A stretch of DNA of 64,000 nucleotides from Chloranthus sessilifolius (lineage: Eukaryota; Streptophyta; Magnoliopsida; Chloranthales; Chloranthaceae), in contig CM037586.1 in NCBI GenBank assembly GCA_021018995.1, positions 151,074,060 through 151,138,059 on the forward strand, written 5' to 3'. Below are positions 24,167 through 36,419 of the stretch, piece by piece. The notes under the pieces were generated by a model. It did no database searches. It was not told where the DNA came from and saw nothing but the letters and a program-made list of their open reading frames with translations. A program made the position numbers and the translations under genes. The stretch's first letter is position 1. Each line of letters starts with the position of its first letter.

Positions 24167-24710
24167 AGCGGAGCCACGCTATGACTTAGGTGGTCAATTG
24201 ACCAGCCAAACTTTCTAAAAATTTGTTACTAAGCTTTAAGTGTCCTAATTTATATTAGTAGATTCTCATCCATCCAAAATTATATTGACCACCCAAAATT
24301 ATCTAAAATCTTCAAACAAACTTTTTTAGGTATTTGTTTTCATAACAAATATTTCTTCTTTGATTTTTAAACTAAATCCTACAATTTTTGCCTTATGTTT
24401 AGGCTCCCTTCCATCTATTTAGGTGCTCCCGGAAGTCTACTACTAGAGCAATTCACTAAGGTATGTAAAGAGCAAAAAAAAAACTTAATATATATATAAT
24501 TTTATAAAGGCATTAAAATTATTAAATAAAAAAACGTTGGGTTTTCCCGTTCATCATCGGAATATGTTCAACAACTTCTATGATCTCACAGTTTCAACAA
24601 CATATTGCCACATCATCCTACTATTTGGAGGATGATGACGAGAATGATAATACCTCGTAGTCATTTTTCGAGGGAATTTTGAATTAGGTCAATTTTATTG
24701 AAACAACCTA

Positions 24711-24779
<69 letters not shown>

Positions 24780-24907
24780 TTTATTTTATTTCCCATTTAA
24801 TTTTATTTATAGATATAATTTTTTTTTAGTATTTAGAAAAAAAATTATATAATTTTTTAATATTAATTAATTAGATGACTACCTTATGAAAAACTCCTGA
24901 CTCCCCT
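24167..24907. mobile_element. Nonautonomous hAT element, 8 bp TSD
   Basis: ATGTTCTC occurs at 24159-24166 and 24908-24915. The ends AGCGGAGCCACG and (inverted) CCTGACTCCCCT are related: AGCGGAGCCA against AGGGGAGTCA. The 741 bp interior holds an AT microsatellite (24716-24776) and T-rich sequence, with no transposase coding. Confidence 0.82.
24716..24776. repeat. (AT)n microsatellite
   Basis: An uninterrupted AT run about 60 bp long inside the hAT element. Confidence 0.95.
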
Positions 24908-25489
24908 ATGTTCTCAAGATGGACTCCGAATTGGACATTTTTGACGACATAATGGTATAAGATTACCAACAATCATCAACTTTTGAGCTCTAGTTATCAA
25001 CCCAAGAGTTAGAAGATCCAGAATGATGTACGTAGGTGCTAATTAGGAAAGCAGCAAATATACTCTCCTCCTTCCTCTTTACTAAACACAATATCAAATA
25101 CCATATTATAGTATAGTCAGACGGATTGGATAGCGACGCGTAGGTAAAAACAATACAACACCCAACCACTAGTGATAAGCATGAGTTGACACATCAACCT
25201 CTCACATCTGCCATTAATCTGATCAGTTGCGCTTTCCTCATCCTTAAGAGATAATAATGGCTGGTCCCTGCGCCTAAAACAGGCGGCATTGCATGCATCT
25301 CCAAAGTCAACTAGTCAATGATAATACCTGCTATAATAATTTATAATCAAAGTGTCTGCCTAATCTTTTGGACGGTTCCTCTTCTCTTCACAGGTTGCTA
25401 TATTGATAGCTAACCATTAAAATTTAATTTGTAAGAGTATCTTTATTTGCAATTAGAGATTCTTTCTTCGCCATCAGAATTTGCACAAT

Positions 25490-25740
25490 TAAAATTGTTG
25501 ACTGTTTTGAATATAATGATGGAGATTATTTTTCTGTCTCAATCTTATGCGCAATAGGTCGTGAGATCATGGTACATATCCATCAAACGATCAAATATTG
25601 ACTCCACATGACACATCCAAAATAGTGACCTAAGGTTGTATTCACTTTTTGAGATATGTGTCATATGAAGTCAAAATCTGACTTTTTAATGATACACTCG
25701 TGATCTCAAGATTCATTTTAAGTCAAAATCTGCCTTAAAA
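25490..25740. mobile_element. M1-family MITE fragment
   Basis: It contains 'gataatggagattatttttc'-like, 'tgagatcatggtacatatcc' and 'gagatatgtgtcatatgaag' blocks in M1 order. The ends are lost. Confidence 0.5.
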
Positions 25741-25974
25741 TTAATCGAATATGAATGGAAGGATTTTTTTTCATAAATCTAGTTAAAAATAAGCCATCCA
25801 TGTCTACAAAGGGAATATTCACGGAGTCTTGGCATTATTTGTGCTCATATAATGTTGAACGCACACCCAGGCATGCAAGTGCTCATGTATTGATATTCCC
25901 CTTCCACGTCCATGCTCTACTGCATTATGAAAAGGGCATGAGTCTCCTTTTCGGCATCTAAACACTGAAATGAT

Positions 25975-26360
25975 TTTTAAATAATCGTACACCATTGATA
26001 ATTTAAGATGTGCTACTCCGTATTGTTAAATTGATAGATCATATGTCAAATGACATGGGCCCAAAAATAGTGTTTTAGGGAAATTTGAATCATACGATTT
26101 GTACACTTTAATACCAATTGTTATTTTTAATTGTTATTGGCTGACATTAAAGTTCACCAATCGGATGGTGCACATCCAGTTATGATTCTTTGGCTGAGAC
26201 AAGTTCTAATGATGGACTGTGACTTGGACAATTAAGATTTTGGAGGGATTTGTCCAATGGCATAATAATAAATCACACTTCAATGGTGTAAAATAAAGTA
26301 TCTAATTTAATGGTGCAAAGATCATTTAAACAACATTTTGGTGTTTAAATGTTGCTAGGG
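25975..26360. repeat. Dispersed repeat related to 24100 and 29120
   Basis: The block 'gacattaaagttcaccaatc' followed by 'gttatgattctttggctgag' recurs near 29130-29200, and 'attaaagttcatctattgg' near 24112. It ends 'acaacattttggtgtttaaa'. It may be another nonautonomous element whose borders I could not resolve. Confidence 0.4.
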
Positions 26361-26904
26361 AGCCGTTATTCCTTATAAAAAAGTTTTGGATAGATTGTGT
26401 TTTTTTTATACGGCCATAGGGCCGAGACAGTTAAGAATCAATGCATATATATAGATGTAACAGTTGCGGAGTTGTACCAACGAGAGTGGTGAAGATAAAC
26501 TACATAATCAAATCGCACACCTTGTAAAGACAAAGGAAGAAAAATTAGCGTGGAGAACTCAATTCGAGCCCACAACCACCCTGGGAGGAGCATACCAACC
26601 GAGCTGCGGCTCTTAGGATTGACTCTCTTCATCTTTGCCCCAACATAAAATTCTCAGCATCTCACTTTTAAGCATATATTGATACAATCAACAAGGTGAT
26701 GATAACGTGGATTTATTAAATTAAGGATGGAATTGTTTTGAAAATTTCAAATTTTTATTTGATTGTGCTTTTAAGAATGCTAGAATTAAATTAAGTGGGC
26801 CCATACATACAATTCACTTCTACTTTGGGGTCATTTCTAATTACACCCGCCAATTCTAAGACCATCGATATTTATGTGAAAATACCATGTTCACTATTTA
26901 TGCT

Positions 26905-27292
26905 GGGAGCCATTACTTACTCGATTGCACTGAATTTAAAAGAAAGACTTGTAAGTTTGGTGGCCTCTATTATGTGAAAATATCATCTAAGCTATTTAAT
27001 TTGAAGATTATGATTTAAAGATATCAATTGCAAAAAATTAGAACAAAATATAATTTTTATCATCTGATTAAACGGAGTCAAAGGCTATTGTATAATTCAA
27101 CGATTGACTTCAATAAATCATATGACAAGTATTTTGTTTTGCTCCAATTTTATGTACCAGAGATCTATTGATCATAATCTTCAAATCAGACGACCCATAT
27201 TATATATTTACATATCACATGCCCCTAAAATACCAAGTTTTTCTTTAAATTCGATGCAATCACTTGAAAAACGTGTGCAAGTAATGGCTCCT
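26905..27292. mobile_element. M5-family MITE, first of a tandem pair
   Basis: The ends are GGGAGCCATTACTTACTC and (inverted) GTGCAAGTAATGGCTCCT. Flanks ATTTATGCT (26896-26904) and TTTTATGTT (27293-27301) match at 7 of 9. Inner arms mirror 'aaaagaaagactt'. It aligns over its length with the next element. Confidence 0.72.
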
Positions 27293-27318
27293 TTTTATGT
27301 TTTAATAGATTTCGGATT

Positions 27319-27719
27319 GAGAGCCATTACTTGCACACACTTTTCAAGTGATTGCACCGGATTGCACCGAATTTAAAAGAAAGACTTGCAAGTTTGGCGA
27401 TCTCTACTATATGAAAACACCATCTAAGCCGTTTGATTTGAAGATATTAATTGCAAAATATTAGAACAAAATATAATTTTCATCATTTGATTAAATGGAG
27501 TCAAAGGCTATTATATAATTCAACAGTTGATTACAATATATCATATGTCAAGTATCGTGTTTTACTCCAATTTTATGTACCAGAGATCTATTGATCATGG
27601 ACTTTAAATCAAATGACCCATATTACATTTTTACATATCACATGTCCCTAATTAAAATATCAAGTCTTTCTTTAAATCCGGTGCAATCACGTGAAAAATG
27701 TGTGCAAGTAATGGCTTCC
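27319..27719. mobile_element. M5-family MITE, 9 bp TSD
   Basis: The ends are GAGAGCCATTACTTGCACAC and GTGTGCAAGTAATGGCTTCC. TTTCGGATT occurs at 27310-27318 and 27720-27728, a perfect 9 bp TSD. It is 401 bp and noncoding. The ORF at 27104-27376 spans both M5 copies and is spurious. Confidence 0.87.
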
Positions 27720-27728
27720 TTTCGGATT

Positions 27729-29494
27729 TGGAATACCCTTTTTCCAATTCCAAACTAATCAAAAATCAGATGTGAAGTCAATTTTCAAGAAATTAGTTTA
27801 TAATTGCAATTTCAATTTCTCAATCAACCTTTATTTCAACGTTGTCAAACACAATAAAAATTCAGTTTCCTGTCACATTTCTGCCGGTTGCTGTTTTCTG
27901 TCAGATCAACACCGAAACTATTGGGCAACTTGGTACGAAGGGTATTTACACGACCAAAAGCAGCTGCAGTACACGAGTTGGGCTGCCAATGGGATCTGCC
28001 AGTGAACCAACAACTTTAGTATTTGTCCAAAGACGCATAACATCTTCAACCCTATACCCAATCAAACAAATATGCGTAGTGGGGATCTCTGCCCCCACAT
28101 AACCAACCACTTCAATTCAATATGAACTTGATATTAGATATGAACAGTGGGCCATATTAAAGCTCGGAGGTAGAATAGTTTCAAACTTCATGTAAGCATT
28201 TTTTTTTCTTTTTCGGCTTAGTAGTTATTATATGATGTTTAGTCCCTTGGATAATTTTGATTGGTCCCAAATGTAGAACAATGAGGATTTCATCTTAGAC
28301 TTTAAGGTAAGTCTCATAAACCCAAAGTATTTGGTGTTATTTCAATTTTTTTCATTTGTTTCCAAAGTACCCCTATATCTTTATTTGTGAGACTTATTCC
28401 CCACATGAAACTCCGCAAATGGCTGTCCAAACCTGGATGAAAAATGAGGGTTGGGCCAATTAGATGGAAAAATTCCAATGACGGTGATGATGATGATGAT
28501 GATGATGGTGATGATTCTTCCCAATATACATGTGTTCATGTGATTGCAAGTTAGCAACCTTTTAGTTACTCATAACAGTTTATTCCCAATATACCCTTAT
28601 CAATTCTATCTCGAACTTGTAAGATTGTCATAATCATGATCATTACCTTGTCTCATCCATTTTGAGTCAGCTTTATAATTCTTACTTCTCCACTCATTTT
28701 TATTTAGGGTTAAATGATTCTTCGAAACAAACTGACACGATTATGTTAATAAAAAATGTGAAAGGGCAAGAATTCAAACTTAAGGTTGGACAAACAGCCA
28801 CTTCTGAAGACAGTTGAAGCCATGTTACATCTGGCATTCGGCCAAGCTAGATAAGAATCGTCTATAATCTGCTGCAATTTTTGCCAATTAGATTACTGTG
28901 AGTAAATAAAAGCTTCTACACATAATTTCATTTTGAGAAACTATGGTAAAAAATGGTGATTGGAATAAAACAACCCAAATTTTAGATCATGCGGCACACT
29001 TCTTAAGAATCCAATTCATCAAAGTAGAAGCTAAGGCACAAAGATCATGCTCATTTGCAATGTTAAAATGTTTGATGTATGCTCTCTAATTTGATCAGTT
29101 GTCCATTTTTTCAATAATTTACATTAAAGTGCATCCATCAGATGACTCCTATTAGTTTGATTCTTTGGCTGTTCTAAAGCTCCTATTAGTTTGATTCTTT
29201 AGTTGAGACGTGTGAAACTGTGTATGATCTATAGTTGGACTACTTGGATTGGCCATGTGGTGTAAAAGTAAGTTGACATGCCCTTAATTTATATACTTGC
29301 AATAAACATGGCTTAATCATTTCGACTGATTGTTTTTAGGTTAGATAGGAAGTAAAAGAATAGTAGAAACTAGAATGAATAATGCAATAGCAGTACATGC
29401 GAGAATATTTACCACCATTAATGTTGTTTAATCTTTGAGTGGTTTAAATCAGATGATAGTGATTGTGTTTTCATATATGAATTTCAAATCAAGA
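27729..29494. other. No gene seen
   Basis: Short overlapping ORFs (27772-28005, 27842-28102) have no recognisable domain. A GAT microsatellite lies at 28481-28507. Repeat sequence shared with 26160 occurs at about 29120-29230. No element ends could be paired. Confidence 0.45.
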
Positions 29495-30498
29495 GGAACA
29501 GTCACGACCCAAAATTCTATCCCATCCCGAAGGCTTGAAATTCCAAGTTATGACCCGCACGTATCCCAGATATGCTAAGCGGACATACATATAATCAGAG
29601 TTCTCGCACTAATACGGTTTCACAAAATCCGTGATCCCAACAATAAAAGAATGAAATAAATGGGCAGCCATAAATAATGAATAAATATGATAAAAATCAA
29701 TGAAATATCTAATAATCGATGAAGAAATAAAAATCAGACATTAAAAAAAAAATACGAGACTATAAATAAACAATAATTGTACGAAACTAATTTCAGTACC
29801 GAAACTACTACTATCAATAGTCGACACTAGGATCGAGGTCAGTACCAAAGTCCTCCTAATAATTTACTATATCGCCCTCCCAAAGCTCTTAGTACTCTGT
29901 GTTTGTCGGGTCAACGAAGTCAGCGCTAATAGGATCAGAATAGTCAGCGTCCACTCTGTCGATATAATCACCTACAGCTGTTTATCTTTCGTGAGATTAG
30001 TTTACTCAGTCACGTAAACTCAATGGATACAATATTAATCCACCATATACTACTCATATGCATTGTGGGTGCATCACGAAAGTGATAATAATAATACAAT
30101 ATAAAAGAATAAAAAAATGAAATAGTAATTTCGTACATATCGTAAAGTTTACATCATATCATAATTGCAAGATCATGATCTAAACACACTCCAATCCTAA
30201 CGTATCTCACCATACCTCATACATATAGCATAACTTATTATTCTATTACATATGTCTGTACATCGCATGAGTGTAACTATATACTAGTAAATCCTAATAC
30301 GACTTGTGCCAAAGTCACTGCTAGAGCCTACCATATGAGGGCCACAATAGTAGCTTTAGTCGCTGCTAGAGCCTACCATATGAGGGCCACAATAGTAGCT
30401 TACCATTATAACATAACGTCCTTCATCACATAACATACTCATACACCACATCTAGTCATAGGGGCGGCTAACAAATATAACTCATAACATACTCATAC

Positions 30499-32857
30499 TG
30501 TAACATCCTTGATTTTCGTATACTGTGTAGGTCACGTATGTCATGAATAGTGCTAAGGCATTGTGGTTCATGATGGAACCACACTTGCTATATACACTCT
30601 TAGGTGTATACGTGTTACATGGGAGTTAGTGGAAATAAAACACCTAGTATGGTGTGTGTGTGTGTTTAGCACAATAGATTTACACTAGTTAGAGATAGGG
30701 GAGGAGTCTCACACAGTGGACCTTGCTTTAGCTTGAGAGAGAGAAAATAGAGAGAAGGGAGAAGAGGATTTGGTATTGGAAGGAGATTTGGGAATAGGGA
30801 GTTTCTTGTGATTAAAAGGTAAGATCCACCTTATGGATCTTAAATACGCATGATGGTGAAGGTGTGGTGAAGAGATTAAAGACGATCCTTTGGTTTTGAG
30901 CTTGTGGATGATCTAGAAAAGGGTTGGAAAAGAAGTTTTTTAAACCCTCTTGTGAGGAGTTGATCTTAAATCAAATCTAGAAGAGATTTGATTATTTAAG
31001 GTATGTTTCTATGCTTTTATGAGTATTAAATAGGGCAGAAATTATTGATTTATTTTGGTATTAAATGAGGGTAGGAATTTGTTCTCGAGAAGCTCGAGCG
31101 GTAGCTGTAGCCTTCCCTCGGCGCGCGATTATAATAGCTCGCTTGCGCGAGGAAAGGGAGATAAAATATATTTAAAAAATGAGTCATGTGCTCGCTCGAG
31201 CGAGGACCTTTTGTAAAGGGAAGCTCGCTCGAGCGAGGGCTCGCGTGAGCTCTAGGAGACCTCGATTATAATCGCTCGAGCGAGGTTTAGCTCGCTCATG
31301 CGATGAATAGTGATCGCTCACGCGATAAATAGCGATCACTCGCGCGAGGAATAATGACCGCTCGTGCGAGGTATAACGTAGCTTTTAGTTTTATTTTTAT
31401 AATTCTTTAGACTCATGATCCCCTAGATCTTTGTAAGCTTTTCTAAGAGTATTGTGATCCATGTAATATAGGTTTGGCATATAGTGGTTACACTTGACCC
31501 CTTATGTAAGATCGAGACGTTTTGTTGGTGGCATTGCTTTGAGGTAGGGAACGCCTTGAACATGTACTTTAAATTACAAGAGCATATATATAGTGATATA
31601 GAAATGAGTAGCTGCGCCTTGATAATATGAATCTTAAGCGTATGTGTATGTAAACACTACGTAAGGAAATGAATGATAATGAGTATGTGACGTCCCTAGG
31701 GGATGTGAATGTTATATGAACATCTGTGTGATGCATTGAACTAGTCACATCCCAGAGATGTATGGATAATGTAAAGCAAAGTAAATGAGAATTGATCATG
31801 GCCTAATATACTATAATTAGCACAATCACACGATGAATAACTATATATAGTGCACTTTCGATTTAAGGTTTGGAGAATAGCTCACCGACGTGGCGGGATA
31901 CCCACGACTGACTCGACAGGATATTCATGACCGGTACGGTGGTCAATCCGTACACTAATTGGACATCCCAAGGATGTATGTATGAGAATTATACCCCGTT
32001 GCCTATGAGAAAGGAACCTGATAGTATTAAATGAATGAAAAAGAAAATAAAAATTGTCTGATTAGACGACGATGGAAGGTATTCCATCGGGCACTCGATG
32101 TTATAGTAAATCGAGGAATATTTAAGTTACGATTTAAGTATTTAGGCCAATCATTGTCTTTTATGAGCAAGTTGAGAATAAGTAAATGCATGTAAAGTAA
32201 CAGTTACGTTCAATTCATCTTTTCAGTCATTTAAATTATTTTTCAGCTATTTCATTGATAAATCATGCTTCTAATATGTCATGGAATATATGTGAGAGAT
32301 TAACTTATATGTTCAATTAGATGTCTCCCTATTGAACTATGATGTATCTCACACTTTAGACTATACGTCGCAAGTATGGTGCTTGTGACTGCTACTACTT
32401 CAAGAGGCGTAGATATGGAGGATTCAGATTACGCTCCTAGGGAGGATTTGGAACCTCCTCCGGAGGACTTCTTCTAGAGGACCCCTGCGCTCTTTGATTT
32501 ATTTTTGAGTGAGTACTGTACAGCTTGGTATGTCAAGCCCTTTTTGGAGAATATGTAATTTAATGATGATATATTCTTTTGGAAAACCATCCAGGGTGAC
32601 TGTTATGTCATCACTGATGGTTCGGGTAGGTTCTCTTGCTTATGCACTGATATGAGATCAGAACCATCTTTTGGGTTAGTTATTTTGATGATTATATATA
32701 ATAGAATTGGAGATTTAATTCGATTTCAGTTCTTATGCTTCTATTTTGTTTCATCTTTGCTTGGATATACCAATATTCCGTGCAGGCTTATGGGGCACGA
32801 CTTCAAGGGTCGTGCTGATGGCACGAGTTTTGAGGTGCTGAAATCTGAGCTATCACA
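30499..32857 (+). repeat. 5' LTR of the gypsy element
   Basis: It is 2,359 bp, with TG...CA ends. The upstream half carries a cluster of CTCGAGCGAG-like palindromes at 31083-31372. A stretch near 31500-31980 is dense in short ORF-like sequence that is repeated in the 3' LTR and has no domain. The last ~150 bp are GC-richer and end just before the primer binding site. Confidence 0.93.
31083..31372. repeat. Cluster of CTCGAGCGAG-like palindromes, 5' LTR
   Basis: About ten imperfect copies of GCTCGCTCGAGCGAGG lie in 290 bp. Exact GCTCGCTCGAGCGAG occurs near 31191 and 31223. Variants change the centre while staying largely palindromic: GCTCGTGCGAGG, ACTCGCGCGAGG, GCTCACGCGAT. Spacers are AT-rich and of variable length, so this is not a simple tandem array. 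Confidence 0.9.
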
Positions 32858-32859
32858 GT

Positions 32860-32873
32860 TGGTATCAAAGCAG
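32860..32873 (+). other. Primer binding site, initiator-Met tRNA type
   Basis: TGGTATCAAAGCAG begins two bases after the 5' LTR. It matches TGGTATCAGAGC, the plant initiator methionine tRNA complement, with one change. It primes minus-strand synthesis in this class of elements. Confidence 0.85.
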
Positions 32874-32960
32874 TTTCTTTTAGAATTTCTGACAAGTCTT
32901 GATTTTGTCAGAGTATAGGACATTCTGCTAATGAAACTTTAGTTTTATGTACAGACTATA

Positions 32961-34310
32961 ATGTCTTCTAGAGGAAGAAGAGGTCGACTCAGGGGCGGTT
33001 ACGAGAGAAACTTACGGAGCGGAGACGATTTTGTCTCGACCACGAATAGAGTACCGATGGGAAATAGGGGGGCTTCAGAAAGTAGTGGTCAAGAGAACCA
33101 AGATCAGGCAGAGAATCAGGATAGAGATAAGAGAGAACAGGAAAGAGTAAGAGAATGAAACGAAGAAAGAGAAGAGCATCAGTGGATGATACACACTATG
33201 AAAACCATGGTAAATGCCATGGCTCAGCAAGCAGCGTCATTGGCAACTCACAATGCTAATGACCAATATCAGCCACCTACACCTCCAGTAGGTCCTACAC
33301 CGCCATTGCCCTCTACATTTATAGAGTTTAGGAGGATGCGTCCTAGCTTTTTAGGGCAAGTGGAGCCAATAGATGCTGAAAATTGACTAAGTGAAATGGA
33401 AAAGGTATTGAGCATGCTTACGTGCACGAAAGATGAGAGTATCCGTTAGGCAGCTTACATGCTAGATGGGGAGGCAGGCCCTTGGTGGAAGTCCATTTCT
33501 AGGACTAGGGTTCAAGAGACCCCAAGATTGCCCTGGATATGGGAGGAGTTTGTGGAAGAATTTAACAAGCAGTACTTCCCTGAAGTTGTACGAAATCAAA
33601 TGGAAGTTAATTTTTTACAGCTCGAGCGGGGAAGAATGTCAGTGAGAGAGTATGGGGTTGAGTTTATGAGTCTTGCTCGCTTTGCTCTTGATTTTGTAGT
33701 CACAGACCTGATGAAAGCAAAAAGACTATAGCGCGGCTTGAGGCCGGACATCAAGGGGAAGGTAACAGCATTTGAGTTGAAGACCTATGGAGAGGTCATG
33801 AGTAAAGCCTTAGTCATTGAAGAGGATAATGAAGATAGATACAGAAGAAGGGATCAGCAAGGGAGAGGAAGAACATATCAAAGTAAGGTTGGGAACTACA
33901 AGTCGATGAATAAAAAGCCGAGATTCATAGCACTTATTCAGAGGCAACCGTTCCAAACTGGTCATGTTAGATCGGTGCAGCAGACAAACTATCAAAGTTT
34001 ACCTGTGCTTGTGTCGGGGAGGCCAATCAGATATGAGAATCCTGCTACCACCACTGAAGCAATAGTTACACAGGGTTTCTCATGAGCAACATCTATCACA
34101 GTTGAGACTTGTGCCAAGTGTGGCAAGTCTCATAAGACAACTGAGTGCAGAAGGGGTACTCGGGGTTGCTATAAATGTGGAAAGGTGGGCTACATTATCT
34201 GTGATTGCCCTGAAATGGCTAAGGAGAAGACGGCTTCTATTTCAATGCCACGACCTACACAAGCAAGGAAGCCAGTCGTGCAAGAAAGTGCCTATGCAGT
34301 TACGGCTTAG
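32961..34310 (+). pseudogene. gag: gag of the gypsy element, broken
   Basis: Gag forms the particle in which retrotransposon RNA is reverse transcribed. The reading frame starts with an arginine-rich N-terminus (SSRGRRGRLRGG). It continues through a retrotransposon-gag core near 33459-33731 containing GPWW, WEEFVEEFNKQYFP and FLQLERG, and ends with two zinc knuckles near 34110-34210. The first is CAKCGKSHKTTEC. The second, CYKCGKVGYIICDC, has Y in place of the metal-binding H. In-frame stops occur after residue 65 and around 33384, 33449, 33729 and 34083, so no full-length product is possible. Most stops can be explained by C-to-T or G-to-A changes. It lies just downstream of the primer binding site, as expected for the first gene. 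Confidence 0.88.
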
Positions 34311-34446
34311 GAAGCACATAATACCAACGACTTGATCCAAGGCAAGATTTTCTTTTAAATAAAAAATTTCAATTTCTTAAAAGTTTTTAGATAGAGAAGG
34401 TGCATTCATATAAGAAGTAGAATAGACTAATTCTTTTCCGTAAAAT

Positions 34447-34872
34447 TTGATGTATATAGTGTGCTATGTATATAAATATGTGTGCTTTATAGGTACTTTA
34501 GAAGTGTATGGAAAGAGGAGTGATTTAACTTATGAGGCGAGAGTGTTGATAGACCCGGTGTCTACCTACTTATTTACTACTCGCTTTGCAAAGAAGATGA
34601 AGGTCAACCCAGAGACATTGAATTTCGTCTTAGCGGTATCTATTGCGACTGGGAAATCAGTCGATACTGAAAGGGTTTGTAAATCAGTGATAGTGACCAT
34701 CAGGGACGAAGATGACTTTGAACTACCAATAAATTTAATTCTGTTAAACATGCAAGGATTCGATGTTATCCTTGGCATAGACTGGTTGTCACAATATTGT
34801 ACAGCCATTGATTGCAAGAGCAAGGTCATCATCTTCAGACCTAATGCAAGGAGATCCTTTCGATTCCGATGA
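34447..34872 (+). pseudogene. Aspartic protease domain, catalytic motif lost
   Basis: Retropepsins cut the Gag-Pol polyprotein. The domain is recognised by its position between gag and reverse transcriptase, the stretch YEARVLIDPVSTYLFTT, and the conserved late motif GFDVILGIDWLSQY. The catalytic triplet D-S/T-G is DPV here, so the protein would not be active. The upstream junction to gag (34310-34447) is AT-rich and has no continuous frame, which suggests a small deletion or local decay. The frame ends in TGA at 34870, probably from CGA. Confidence 0.85.
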
Positions 34873-36360
34873 ATGAGATTGACGTTTATGCCACTTATCT
34901 ATGCAGTCAGAGCCGAACGCTTGATCAGAAAGGGGTGCAGTGGTTACTTGACATTCTTGAAAGAAGATAAGAAAGGAAAGAATGTTATCTCAGAGATCGC
35001 AGTTGCACGTGAATTCAAAGATGTATTTTCAAAAGAATTACCAGGATTACCTCTAGATAGAAAGGTGGAATTCGCTATCGACTTAGCACCTGGAACGGAG
35101 CCTGTTTCCAAAGCACCATATAGGATGGCTCTAGCTGAGTTGAAGGAGTTGAAAGAGCAGTTGCAAGAACTCATGGATAAGGAGTTTGTAAGACCTAGTG
35201 TGTCTCCATGGGGAGAACCGGTCTTGTTCGTAAAAAAGAAAGATGGGTCAATGTGACTGTGTATTGACTATTGCCAGTTAAACAAACTAACCATCAAGAA
35301 TCAATATCCTTTGCCTAGGATTGACTATTTATTTGATCAACTGTAAGGAGCGAGGTACTTTTCTAAGATCGATCTAAGATCTGGATACCATCAGCTGAGA
35401 GTTAAGGCAGAGGACATCCAGAAGACAGCATTCAGGACACGGTACAGACACTATGAGTTCTTAGTGATGCCGTTTGGTTTGACAAATGCACCGACGTCGT
35501 TTATGGATTTGATGAATCGGGTGTTCAAACCACACCTGGACTCCTGCATCATAGTATTCGTCGACGACATCCTGATATATTCCAAGTCAAAGAAGGAACA
35601 CGAAGAACACTTGAGAGTTGCTCTACAAACTTTACGTGAATATCAACTATACGCCAAACTCAGTAAGTGCGAGTTTTGATTGGAGAAAGTTAGCTTTTTG
35701 GGACATGTCATCTCAAAGGATGGTGTCACAGTAGATCCGACTAAGATTGAAGCAGTGATAAACTAGGAACAGCTAAGGACGGTGACTGACGTCCATAGTT
35801 TCCCTGGTCTAGCTGGCTACTATCGACGTTTTGTAGAGGGATTTTCTAAAATATCGGGACCTCTTACGAGACTTACAAAGAGGCGAGATTCGAGTGGAGT
35901 GAAGCGTGTGAGAAGAGTTTTCAAGAACTCAAGAAGAGACTCACTTTAACTCCAGTGCTAGCAATTCCTTCAGGCAGTGGAGGATTCCCGGTATATAGTG
36001 ATACTTCGCATAATGGTTTGTGTTGCGTGCTCAACCAACACAAGAAGGTGATAGCTTACGGGTCGAGATAGCTGAAAGATCATGAGAAAAACTATCCGAC
36101 ACATGACCTGGAACTAGCAGCGATCATATTTGCGTTGAAGATTTGGAGACATTATTTGTACGGTGAGACCTTTGAGATCTTCACCGACCATAAGAGCCTC
36201 AGGTACCGGTTTACACAGAAATAGTTGAATATGAGGCAGCGCAGATGGATGGAGTTTTTCAAAGATTATGATTACTTCATACAATACCATCCAGGCCAGG
36301 CTAATGTGGTAGCCGATGCCTTAAGTCGGAAGGGTTCAGCTCAATTGGCTAATCTAATCA
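34873..36360 (+). pseudogene. pol: Reverse transcriptase and RNase H, broken
   Basis: The reverse transcriptase copies element RNA into DNA and RNase H removes the RNA strand. Visible blocks, in order: [48 protein letters not shown]; the palm motif FVDDILIYS near 35550-35580; SFLGHVISKDGV; and YYRRFVEGFSKI. RNase H follows from about 35985, with [34 protein letters not shown], and VVADALSRK ending near 36330. Stops interrupt it near 35254, 35344, 35677, 35765, 36070 and 36224, and the frame slips near 35890. Most stops sit where the family has W, Q or R. Confidence 0.9.
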
Positions 36361-36419
36361 TGGGAATGGACATATAGAAATTATTTAAAGATCTGTCATT
36401 ATATGATGTAAATATTGAG

